A stretch of 12,723 bases of DNA from Halovenus sp. (GTDB lineage Archaea; Halobacteriota; Halobacteria; Halobacteriales; Haloarculaceae). Under the pieces are notes generated by a model that searched no databases, was not told the origin of the DNA, and was given only the letters and a program-made list of their open reading frames with translations. Made by a program: the position numbers and the translations under genes. Every line of letters starts with the position of its first letter. Position 1 is the stretch's first letter. Shown here piece after piece: positions 6,935 through 12,723 of the stretch. The DNA lies in the NCBI GenBank assembly GCA_003551265.1, contig PUMG01000354.1:1-12723 (forward strand). The letters run 5' to 3'.

Positions 6935-7942
6935 ATGAAGCTACTCTGGCTCCGTCCATCGAAAGGTGACAACATCAGCGTCCGACGCGAGCGAATCGCC
7001 GAGGAGTTACGCGAGCGAGGCCATAAAGTCGACATCAGGGACGCTTCCGGACTCGACGCACTCGGAGCCGTTCGACAGGCTCTCACCGGGGACTACGACG
7101 TCATCGCGGGGAACGTCCGCATTGGGTTGTATCTTGGCTATCCCGTTTCGCGTCTGTTACGAACCCCGTTACTGGGTGACGTGAGCGACCCGATTTCGGA
7201 CATCGACAATTACCCAGCACCGCTGTTTCGGTTCTTCGAGTGGTACGAGTGGTTCGTTCTCAAACGTGCAGAGGCTGCGGTGTTCGTCTACGAATCGACC
7301 TACCAGGAGGCACTTGGACGCGGTATCGACCACGCGGTCAAACTCCCGAATGCAGTGAACTACGAACTGTTTGCAGAACCACAGCAGGAAACTATCGAAA
7401 CAGCCAGAGAGGCGCTGCAAGGAGACGGCGTTGATCCGGATAAACCAATCGCCATATACATCGGCGTGTTCTCCCGGCGCTACTGCATTGACGCGATTCT
7501 CGAGACCGCGAAACATGCACCGGAGTGGCAGTTCGTATTCCTCGGCGAAGGTGAACTCGAAGAGCGAGTTCAGCAGACAGCACACGAACGCGAGAACGTG
7601 TTCTTTCCGGGAGCGTTTCCGTATCGGTTGATGCCGGGCTTCCTGTCACTGGCCGATGTCGGTTTCTGTTTCAAAGATGCAGAGCAACCGCTGAAGCTGA
7701 AGGAGTACGGTGCTGCTGGTATCCCGACCATCGTGAGACCTGGTGAACTGTCTCGGTTCTACGACGAGGACCAGCTGGTGTTCGTTGACCCGGAACCAGC
7801 AGCGATTGCCGAGCGACTCGCGGAGTTGCGTGAGGACGAAGAGCTATACGACTCCTACGCCGAAGCAGGCCGGGCTATTGCGAGCGAGTGGAGTTGGGAA
7901 ACGATTGCTGACGGTTACGAGGAGTTGTTCAGAGGGATATGA
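6935..7942 (+). CDS. Glycosyltransferase, GT-B fold, GT4-like
   Basis: 335 aa from the ATG at 6935 (MKLLWLRPSKGDNISV). An in-frame GTG at 6914 is possible but falls close to the predicted transcription start. The N-terminal half (LLWLRPS, ERIAEELRERGHKVDI, YDVIAGNVRIGLYLGYP) fits the acceptor-binding Rossmann domain. A link region VYESTYQEALGRGID...LPNAVNYELF is typical of group 1 glycosyltransferases. The C-terminal donor-binding domain has AIYIGVFSRRYCIDAILETA, WQFVFLGEGELEERVQ, FFPGAFPYRLMPGFLSLADV and AEQPLKLKEYGAAGIPTIV, the last at the place of the EX7E motif. It would transfer a nucleotide-activated sugar to a lipid- or glycan-linked acceptor at the membrane; sugar and acceptor are unknown. 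Its TGA stop (7940-7942) touches the target duplication of the insertion sequence. Confidence 0.88.
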   Translation: MKLLWLRPSKGDNISVRRERIAEELRERGHKVDIRDASGLDALGAVRQALTGDYDVIAGNVRIGLYLGYPVSRLLRTPLLGDVSDPISDIDNYPAPLFRFFEWYEWFVLKRAEAAVFVYESTYQEALGRGIDHAVKLPNAVNYELFAEPQQETIETAREALQGDGVDPDKPIAIYIGVFSRRYCIDAILETAKHAPEWQFVFLGEGELEERVQQTAHERENVFFPGAFPYRLMPGFLSLADVGFCFKDAEQPLKLKEYGAAGIPTIVRPGELSRFYDEDQLVFVDPEPAAIAERLAELREDEELYDSYAEAGRAIASEWSWETIADGYEELFRGI

Positions 7943-7946
7943 TCCT
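7942..7946 (+). repeat. Target site duplication, left copy (ATCCT)
   Basis: ATCCT directly precedes the left end of the insertion sequence and is repeated exactly at 9394-9398. Its first base is the last base of the glycosyltransferase stop codon. A 5-bp duplication fits the ISH3 family. Confidence 0.9.
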
Positions 7947-7973
7947 CAGTACCTCACAAAAGTTCGGTACTGA
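7947..7973 (+). repeat. Left terminal inverted repeat of the ISH3-family element
   Basis: Begins CAGTACCTCACAAAAGTTC and ends GGTACTGA. It matches the reverse complement of the right end except for one extra A. Within the repeat, CAGTACC (7947-7953) and GGTACTG (7966-7972) are themselves inverted copies. Similarity to the right end continues inward, for example AACCGCAAA. Confidence 0.9.
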
Positions 7974-8021
7974 CAACCGTAACCGCAAACAAACGTCTCT
8001 CGAAGCTCGTTAGTTGAAGAA

Positions 8022-8064
8022 GTCCGCTTGCTGAAGTGTGACCAAACAACAGCAGCAAGCGGAC
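8022..8064 (+). promoter_or_regulatory. 12-bp perfect stem enclosing the transposase start codon
   Basis: GTCCGCTTGCTG (8022-8033) and CAGCAAGCGGAC (8053-8064) are exact reverse complements with a 19-nt loop. The GTG start codon (8038-8040) is in the loop, and the right arm is coding (Gln-Gln-Ala-Asp). In an mRNA that begins upstream, the start codon would sit in a stable hairpin. In a leaderless mRNA starting near 8036-8038, the left arm would be absent. Function is inferred; the repeat itself is certain. Confidence 0.7.
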
Positions 8065-9207
8065 AATGAAATCCACGGGGACCAGCTTCTTAACTTTCTC
8101 GTCAACGCGCTCACCGGAGCGTTTGGCATCAGCATCGCCGAAAATGGAGATATCGAGCCAGAGGACATCTACGAGGTTCTCGTCGGCGCGACCGCCGACG
8201 GAACCTCGATCTCAACGCTGTGTGAACGCAGCGAAGATTCCTACTCGGGCAACGATATCCTCTATCATCTCCGAACCAAGTTCGATCTTGAAACCGTCTC
8301 AGCTGTCGGGAACACGCTTCTCCAAGAACACACACTTGCGATGCTTCCTGAGCAGGTGGAAATTGTCGTGGATTTCCACCTGCGACCTTACTACGGTGAC
8401 AAAGACGAAACGGACGGCCTCTACTACAGCGAAGCCAAGCGAGGAACCACCGCGTTCCATGCCTACGCGACATTGTACGCCCGCGTGAAGAACAAACGCT
8501 ATACGCTGGCGGTGCGCCGTCTCACCGACGGCGACACCGCCAGTGAAGTCCTCGCAGAGTTCCTTGGACTCGTCGACGACTTCGACTTTGATGTCAAAGC
8601 AGTCTACGTCGACCGTGAATTCTACGATGGGAAGTGTCTGACACTGATGCAAGCACACAACCACGCCTACGTCATGCCAATCGTCAAGTGGGGAACGAAA
8701 ATCAAGACCGAACTGTCTGAGGGGTGGAGCCGTGAGATCGAACACGATCTGACGACGGAATTCGACGGCCACGAGTGGACCGTCGAATTCCCGGTCATGA
8801 TCGACTGTACGTACCAACAAGGCCGATACGACGAGCATGGCGTGGCGCGTCACGGCTACGCCGTCGACGCGCCGTTCATCAACACACCGCGTCAGGCTCG
8901 TCGCCACTACAGCAAACGGTTTGGAGTCGAAGCAACGTACCGTCTCTCAGAATCGTCGCTGATCTCGACGACAACACAAGATTCGACGAGACGACTGTTG
9001 TTCGTGGTGATTAGCTTGCTCATGCAGAACGTGTGGCGGTATCTGCACTGGGAGTATGTGGCGACGCCACGCCGAGGCGGGCGTCGCCTCTGGTGGTGGC
9101 CGTTCGAGGAGTTCATTCGAATGGTCACTCGTGCAGCATGGAATGCGCTTTCAGTGAGACGCGAGGTTCCAGCGAACAAGCCACCTGACGATCGGTTCAC
9201 CAGGTAG
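8038..9207 (+). CDS. ISH3-family transposase (DDE type)
   Basis: 389 aa, full length for the family. Catalyses cut-and-paste transposition of its element. It matches ISH3-family transposases in the N-terminal EIHGDQLLNFLVNAL, the DIYEVLVGATADGTSISTLC segment, and the RNase H-like core. The expected acidic triad is visible: Asp112 (IVVDFHLRPYYGD), Asp192 (YVDREFYD) and Glu298 in YSKRFGVEATYR, which is the Y-(2)-R-(3)-E signature of IS4-type transposases. The C-terminus (WRYLHWEYVATPRRGGRR..., NKPPDDRFTR) is also typical. The start is GTG at 8038, inside the loop of a 12-bp inverted repeat. A weak TATA-like TAGTTGAA (8011-8018) lies at the right distance for a leaderless transcript. No frameshift or internal stop is seen, so the enzyme may be active. 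Confidence 0.95.
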   Translation: MTKQQQQADNEIHGDQLLNFLVNALTGAFGISIAENGDIEPEDIYEVLVGATADGTSISTLCERSEDSYSGNDILYHLRTKFDLETVSAVGNTLLQEHTLAMLPEQVEIVVDFHLRPYYGDKDETDGLYYSEAKRGTTAFHAYATLYARVKNKRYTLAVRRLTDGDTASEVLAEFLGLVDDFDFDVKAVYVDREFYDGKCLTLMQAHNHAYVMPIVKWGTKIKTELSEGWSREIEHDLTTEFDGHEWTVEFPVMIDCTYQQGRYDEHGVARHGYAVDAPFINTPRQARRHYSKRFGVEATYRLSESSLISTTTQDSTRRLLFVVISLLMQNVWRYLHWEYVATPRRGGRRLWWWPFEEFIRMVTRAAWNALSVRREVPANKPPDDRFTR

Positions 9208-9252
9208 ATATCGACCGGGAACGCCTGACTTTGCAGTGGCAACGCTGTCGTC

Positions 9253-9275
9253 GTCGGCGGCGAGCAGCCGCCGAC
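9253..9275 (+). other. GC-rich stem-loop downstream of the transposase gene
   Basis: GTCGGCGGC (9253-9261), loop GAGCA, GCCGCCGAC (9267-9275): a perfect 9-bp stem 45 bases after the transposase stop. No T-run follows, so it is not a classical terminator; it could stabilise or end the transposase mRNA. A weaker hairpin, ACCAG/CTGGT, follows near 9289-9305. Confidence 0.5.
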
Positions 9276-9367
9276 TCGACACCATTCACCAGTTAGTGTC
9301 TGGTCGGTGGGATGCTGACCTCTCAGCTACGCCAGCAACAGCGTTCATTTGCGGTTGCGGTGCGGTA

Positions 9368-9393
9368 TCAGTACCGAACTTTGTGAGGTACTG
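9368..9393 (-). repeat. Right terminal inverted repeat of the ISH3-family element
   Basis: The plus strand reads TCAGTACCGAACTTTGTGAG and then GTACTG, matching the reverse complement of 7947-7973 with one base missing. It also contains an internal inverted pair: CAGTACC (9369-9375) and GGTACTG (9387-9393). Confidence 0.9.
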
Positions 9394-9398
9394 ATCCT
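9394..9398 (+). repeat. Target site duplication, right copy (ATCCT)
   Basis: Exact repeat of ATCCT at 7942-7946, immediately outside the right inverted repeat. Confidence 0.9.
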
Positions 9399-9440
9399 AC
9401 GTTATTTTCCGCGTTTCAACACCCCTAGCCGCGCAGTAGT

Positions 9441-9462
9441 CGAAAGACAGAAGTTATTTTAT
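9441..9462 (+). promoter_or_regulatory. BRE/TATA-like promoter of the ParB-like gene
   Basis: A purine-rich CGAAAGACAGAAG followed by the AT-rich TTATTTTAT (9454-9462) resembles an archaeal BRE plus TATA box. Transcription would start near 9485 and leave a leader of about 48 nt before the ATG at 9533. A second AT-rich string, CATAATATCC (9467-9476), is an alternative. The promoter is outside the insertion sequence, so the downstream genes probably keep their own transcription. Confidence 0.45.
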
Positions 9463-9532
9463 CGGGCATAATATCCACGGCTGCAAGAACAGCCTCTCTT
9501 CGAGACTGTTTCCGAAACTGACTGACGATACG

Positions 9533-10327
9533 ATGGCGCTCACACAGCAACTCCGAAAACTGGTTCGCCACGTCGACGAGAATGGAGTGTTGCGGACGAG
9601 TCGAGCGGTGTCGCGACATCTCGTCAGAACAGCCAGTGACAAACTCGAAGGCAAACCGGGGCACTATCGCTGGCAGGAGTGGCGTCTCGGGCGACGCTAT
9701 GACAGCGCAGATCTGACACCAGTCTGGGTCTCACCTGACCAAATCACATCACTTACCGGGCCGTACGAACGCCGCGAGCAGGGCCATCTCGACTACGTTC
9801 CATACTTCAAACCGCGAGAAGCAAACTGGAGTTCGGTTCCGTACCGTGAGGAAGTACCGTACGGGGCACGGAGAGATGGCGACTGGGACCAACAGCGGCC
9901 GGCGTTTTCGAAACTCCTGCTCTATCGGGGAACACACCAGCGTTTCGTGGAAGGAGTTGACTGGCAAGACACAGTCTACTACAGACAACATCTCGACCGG
10001 TTTCGAGGGGATGGCTGGAGTGATTCTGACGCAAAGGCACTGGCGAGAGAGCGATGTGAGCACATCGAACAGGTGTACAATACCATCGAACAGGACGGCT
10101 ACCAGTCTCAACGAGTGATCAACGGTCATCCACTCCACGAGGTGACGGTAACTGTTGGACGTAATGGAGAAGTGTTGTACAACTGTGAGGGCCGACACCG
10201 ACTGTCGGTTGCCAAAGTACTCGACATTTCTGAGATTCCAGTCCTGATTCTCGTCCGCCACGAGGAGTTCGAAGGGACTGTTGGAACGAGAAATCAGCAC
10301 AACTCTGAACAACAAATACAGGACTGA
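9533..10327 (+). CDS. ParB/Srx-like domain protein of a glycan gene cluster
   Basis: 264 aa, soluble. The C-terminal part (about 195-245) has the ParB/sulfiredoxin-like pattern: a preceding NGHPLHEVTVTVGRNGEVLY, then CEGRHRLSVAKVLDISEIPV and LILVRHEEFE. The GRHR at 220-223 corresponds to the phosphate-binding G-x-(H/R)-R motif of ParB, sulfiredoxin and the ADP-dependent serine kinase SerK. The N-terminal ~190 residues (RKLVRHVDENGVLRT, YFKPREANWSSVPYREE, FVEGVDWQDTVYYRQH) are not a domain I can name. Proteins of this layout are, from memory, frequent in haloarchaeal and bacterial polysaccharide clusters. The stop lies 3 bases before the next ATG, so the two genes are probably translationally coupled. 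It may act on a nucleotide or a phosphorylated precursor; this is inference. It is not a chromosome-partitioning ParB: the HTH DNA-binding domain is absent. Confidence 0.8.
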   Translation: MALTQQLRKLVRHVDENGVLRTSRAVSRHLVRTASDKLEGKPGHYRWQEWRLGRRYDSADLTPVWVSPDQITSLTGPYERREQGHLDYVPYFKPREANWSSVPYREEVPYGARRDGDWDQQRPAFSKLLLYRGTHQRFVEGVDWQDTVYYRQHLDRFRGDGWSDSDAKALARERCEHIEQVYNTIEQDGYQSQRVINGHPLHEVTVTVGRNGEVLYNCEGRHRLSVAKVLDISEIPVLILVRHEEFEGTVGTRNQHNSEQQIQD

Positions 10328-10330
10328 GAT

Positions 10331-11590
10331 ATGAGCGGATACAACCAATTAGAACAGACAGTAGGAGGCTTTCTCACTCGTTTCCCACGGGCGAAAAGTG
10401 CCGTCGAGACAGTGTACCAGCGAGCGAATTATCATCTCTTCGCCGATAGCGGGTTCACCTACGAACTGCACGACGACGTGAAATTACAGACAGCAGAATC
10501 GTGGTGTGGAGGGGTCGAACAGGCCAACGGACGGTTCGTCGGGTTTTATGATGTCTGTCCGTGGGACCGCTCGATGGATCGCTATTTTGTCCACGAAACC
10601 GGTGGCAGTGAACGCGAGAGTGCGTCAATCGTGGTCTTCGAAGACGGCACGGCAACGACCGTTGCCTCGACCGATGCCTGGAACTATCAGCAGGGGAGTC
10701 AGACACAGTGGCATCCGACACGCGAGAAGGCCCTCGTTTTCAACGATATTGAGGCGGGAAAAGCGGTCACTCGGGTCGTCGATACCGATGGCACGGTCGT
10801 TCGAACGGTTCCCCAGCCGGTTCAGGCCGTAAACCCGACAGGTGGAGAGTTCCTCTCGGTGAACTACCGGCGGCTGGACCGAAACAGCCCCGGGTATGGC
10901 TACGGGACAGACGACGGGTCACCGCTTCCAGTACCAGACTCAGACGGCATCTTTCGAGTCGAATTCGACTGGAAGTCGGAGTTGATTGTCCCACTCTCGG
11001 AACTCCGCGAGGCTGCCGGGGGAGACGCCCCACACAGTGCTCACTACATTCACCACGTGCTGTACGCGCCCGATGGAGAGCGCTTTGTCTTTTTACACCG
11101 ATGGATGGATGGGGAGAAACGCCGCACCCGACTGTTCGTTGCCGACCGTGACGGCAGTCGGAAATTGCTGCTCGAAAACCGCGACGTCTCACACTTCTCG
11201 TGGCTCGATACCGAGCGAATCTTCATGTGGGGCGGCTCGGATGCTTTCGGAAGCGGGTATCACGTTGTCGACGTGGACAGTGGGGAACTGGAGTACGTCG
11301 ACCCCCTCGACGGCTACGGCGATGGTCACCCGTCGGTGTCACCGAACGGAGAGTGGGTAGTCACTGACAGCTATCCGAACCGGTTGCGAAAGCGGTCGCT
11401 GACGCTGTACCATCTCGACAGCGAGCGCGCCGTCCCGCTTGGGGAGTTTCTCGCGCCGTTCGGATTCGATGGTCCCACAAGATGTGACCATCACCCACGC
11501 TGGAGTCCAGATGGGAACTTCGTTTCTATCGACTCCGCACACGAAGGTGTTCGGAGGTCGTACGTCGCGGACGTCAGTTCGGTCGTTTGA
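10331..11590 (+). CDS. Beta-propeller (TolB/oligogalacturonate lyase-like) protein
   Basis: 419 aa with repeated propeller-blade signatures: TQWHPTREKALVFND (blade about 124-138), HHVLYAPDGERFVFLHRW (about 240-257), FSWLDTERIFMWGGSD, GHPSVSPNGEWVVTDSYP (about 327-344) and HHPRWSPDGNFVSIDSAHEGVRRSYVADVSS (split here only by blade boundaries, about 388-418). The H-P-x-W/S-S-P-x-G pattern is shared with TolB and with oligogalacturonate lyase-like proteins of sugar metabolism. No signal peptide is evident at the N-terminus, so it may be cytoplasmic. It follows the ParB-like gene by 3 bases and probably forms one transcription unit. It could bind or cleave a uronic-acid-containing glycan, or act as a scaffold in polysaccharide assembly; the sequence does not decide. 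Confidence 0.8.
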   Translation: MSGYNQLEQTVGGFLTRFPRAKSAVETVYQRANYHLFADSGFTYELHDDVKLQTAESWCGGVEQANGRFVGFYDVCPWDRSMDRYFVHETGGSERESASIVVFEDGTATTVASTDAWNYQQGSQTQWHPTREKALVFNDIEAGKAVTRVVDTDGTVVRTVPQPVQAVNPTGGEFLSVNYRRLDRNSPGYGYGTDDGSPLPVPDSDGIFRVEFDWKSELIVPLSELREAAGGDAPHSAHYIHHVLYAPDGERFVFLHRWMDGEKRRTRLFVADRDGSRKLLLENRDVSHFSWLDTERIFMWGGSDAFGSGYHVVDVDSGELEYVDPLDGYGDGHPSVSPNGEWVVTDSYPNRLRKRSLTLYHLDSERAVPLGEFLAPFGFDGPTRCDHHPRWSPDGNFVSIDSAHEGVRRSYVADVSSVV

Positions 11591-11599
11591 CTGTTGAGG

Positions 11600-11612
11600 A
11601 GTCTTTTTGATA
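11600..11612 (+). terminator. T-rich terminator-like site after the beta-propeller gene
   Basis: A run of five T (AGTCTTTTTGA) lies about 12 bases after the stop codon. Haloarchaeal transcripts often end at such T-rich runs without a hairpin. The 71-base gap (11591-11661) separates two converging genes and holds nothing else I can identify. Confidence 0.4.
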
Positions 11613-11661
11613 GACGAGACTGTGATTTCGTCTTATGCATATATATTATCATACTCTCGAT

Positions 11662-12471
11662 TCATCTATCCAGGGTATGCTGGAGTATCTGCTCCAACTG
11701 TTGGGTATCGACGATCATATTTTTGTTCAACTCTCGTCGGGCGTCTCCAACAGGTTCTCCGGACAGGGCCTGATAGTTGTGCCCTTTGAGGTATGAGAGG
11801 GTGTAATACGGTGCTTTGATGACTCGATTGAATATCTCGACGACATCAAGTTGATCGCCGAATATGATTGATGTCAGTCCTGCACCGTGTGGTCCGATTA
11901 TACCAGTTGCATTTCGAACCGCACAGATTTCCTCTTTTAGAGTGAGTTTCTCGGGAGAGAGCGGACGGATGTTATACTGTTCAAACAGCTCCTTGATTTC
12001 TGAGTAGTTCTGTATGCGTCTCCCTCTTTTAGCTTGTTGTCGAGAGATGTAGAGCCAATCACTGTCTGACCGAGGGCAACTCACAGCAGTTGTCACACGG
12101 TCTTCGAGCCACGACAGTGTTCCGGGTGTTGGTTCGGGGTGAGAAGGAAGGATGAGGCGTTCGACTCGGAGCGGTTCGCCATCCCACAGCAATAGGTCGC
12201 TCTCGTCATAGCCACAGATATCGAGGAACTCGAAGACAAACGTCGGAGCATCGGAGTCAACAATCAGTGTGACTTCATCGCCAGTCTGGTTCTCGTAGTG
12301 CTCGATTGCCCGAAGTTTCAGAAGTTGCTCGATGATCCAGTGATAGTAGTTCTCATTGTGATGGTACAAAACGGTACCGACAGAAACGTGCTGGCCGTCA
12401 ATTGCGACCGGACCGTGTCGTAACGCAGACCAGAGGGTTCGTGGTCTGTGAGTGATGGCCGAATTGAGCAT
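11662..12471 (-). CDS. Glycosyltransferase family 61 (DUF563-like), probably 5'-truncated
   Basis: 269 aa from the ATG at 12471. The GT61 catalytic domain is recognised by VLYHHNENYYHWIIEQLLKL (34-53), DWLYISRQQAKRGRRIQNY (138-156) and ATGIIGPHGAGLTSIIFG (188-205). These match the YHW, S-R and GPHGAGL motifs of the family. Members transfer a sugar to a glycan or protein acceptor. The frame remains open 19 codons upstream of the ATG to a TAG at 12529-12531. The upstream residues (...SASNNLDRTRW) read like protein but contain no ATG, GTG or TTG. From memory, haloarchaeal GT61 proteins are usually longer at the N-terminus, so the 5' part may be lost. A TATA-like AGTATTAAA lies at about 12563-12571 on this strand and could still drive expression. 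It converges with the beta-propeller gene; the C-terminus looks complete. Confidence 0.82.
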   Translation of the reverse strand: MLNSAITHRPRTLWSALRHGPVAIDGQHVSVGTVLYHHNENYYHWIIEQLLKLRAIEHYENQTGDEVTLIVDSDAPTFVFEFLDICGYDESDLLLWDGEPLRVERLILPSHPEPTPGTLSWLEDRVTTAVSCPRSDSDWLYISRQQAKRGRRIQNYSEIKELFEQYNIRPLSPEKLTLKEEICAVRNATGIIGPHGAGLTSIIFGDQLDVVEIFNRVIKAPYYTLSYLKGHNYQALSGEPVGDARRELNKNMIVDTQQLEQILQHTLDR

Positions 12472-12723
12472 CCAGCGAGTACGATCGAGATTGTTTGAGG
12501 CAGAATCTTGGTCGCGTCTCAGAGTCGTCTAGGATTGGGTCGGTGTTAACTGCGACTCTCAGCGTTTAATACTACCCAGAGACGCTCTTCAGAAGAAGAT
12601 TGTTGATGGCTTCCTGTCTTGCGGTTGTGGCGAATATGGCTCGAGACTGAAGATAGTGGCATCTGGCAAAATCAATCGCTTAATTGCCCGCTGAGAAAGT
12701 ACCGTCCGGTCGGATCTAAGAAA
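12472..12723. other. Right-edge region without a confident gene
   Basis: 252 bases that are more AT-rich than the rest. On the minus strand, short protein-like stretches appear in different frames (LDPTGRYFLSGQLSD; QSRAIFATTARQEAINNLLL), each closed by a stop. This may be a decayed gene, perhaps the lost part of the GT61 gene or another remnant, but nothing can be identified. Confidence 0.35.

Larger units (their letters stand above)
7947..9393 (+). mobile_element. Complete ISH3-family insertion sequence, 1447 bp
   Basis: The element has matching terminal inverted repeats (7947-7973 and 9368-9393), a 5-bp direct target duplication (ATCCT at 7942-7946 and 9394-9398) and one full-length DDE transposase gene. 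Its length and transposase sequence fit the ISH3 family of haloarchaeal elements, which are about 1.4 kb. It is inserted between the GT4 glycosyltransferase stop codon and the promoter region of the ParB-like gene. It is oriented the same way as both. Without the element and one target copy, those genes would be 138 bases apart. The perfect duplication and intact open frame suggest a recent insertion and possible activity. Confidence 0.95.

Noticed and set aside
8299..8907. Long antisense open frame within the transposase gene
   Set aside because: A shadow of GC-rich third positions of the transposase; no recognisable domain and no promoter or start context.
1..12723. CRISPR arrays, tRNA or rRNA genes
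   Set aside because: No regularly spaced repeats and no cloverleaf or rRNA-like sequence were seen on either strand by eye.

Overview
The window comes from a haloarchaeon (class Halobacteria). The proteins are strongly acidic, the third codon positions are GC-rich, several genes have TATA-like boxes about 25-28 nt before the start codon with little or no leader, and the one insertion sequence is of the haloarchaeal ISH3 type. The genus cannot be read from the sequence.

Layout, left to right. (1) 1-1679, plus strand: the 3' part of arginyl-tRNA synthetase (argS), then after 6 bases a haloarchaeal protein of unknown function with a possible PD-(D/E)XK-like nuclease signature and a C-terminal cysteine cluster. 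(2) 1716-6829, minus strand, in order of transcription: a small conserved protein of unknown function, a MoaB/Mog-type molybdenum cofactor protein, a 12-helix MATE exporter, a winged-HTH regulator with a FilR1-type domain, an OsmC-family protein and an ArsM-like SAM methyltransferase. The last two form a tight operon. Both lack residues that define their best-known relatives: the second OsmC cysteine, and two arsenite-ligand cysteines. (3) 6935-12471: a surface-polysaccharide or glycosylation region with a GT4-type glycosyltransferase, a ParB/Srx-like protein, a beta-propeller protein and, on the other strand, a probably 5'-truncated GT61 glycosyltransferase.

A complete 1447-bp ISH3-family element lies between the GT4 gene and the ParB-like gene. 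It has 26/27-bp terminal inverted repeats, a 5-bp target duplication (ATCCT) and an apparently intact 389-aa transposase with D, D and E residues. The duplication begins on the last base of the glycosyltransferase stop codon, so the insertion split a gene cluster without breaking a gene.

Most notable signals: a perfect 12-bp inverted repeat that puts the transposase GTG start codon in a hairpin loop, which may block translation of read-through transcripts but not of a leaderless transcript; a perfect 7-2-7 palindrome overlapping the moaB stop codon just upstream of the MATE gene, resembling a TetR-type operator; the non-canonical OsmC/methyltransferase pair next to an HTH regulator; and the argS-linked putative nuclease. 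No CRISPR array, tRNA or rRNA was seen.
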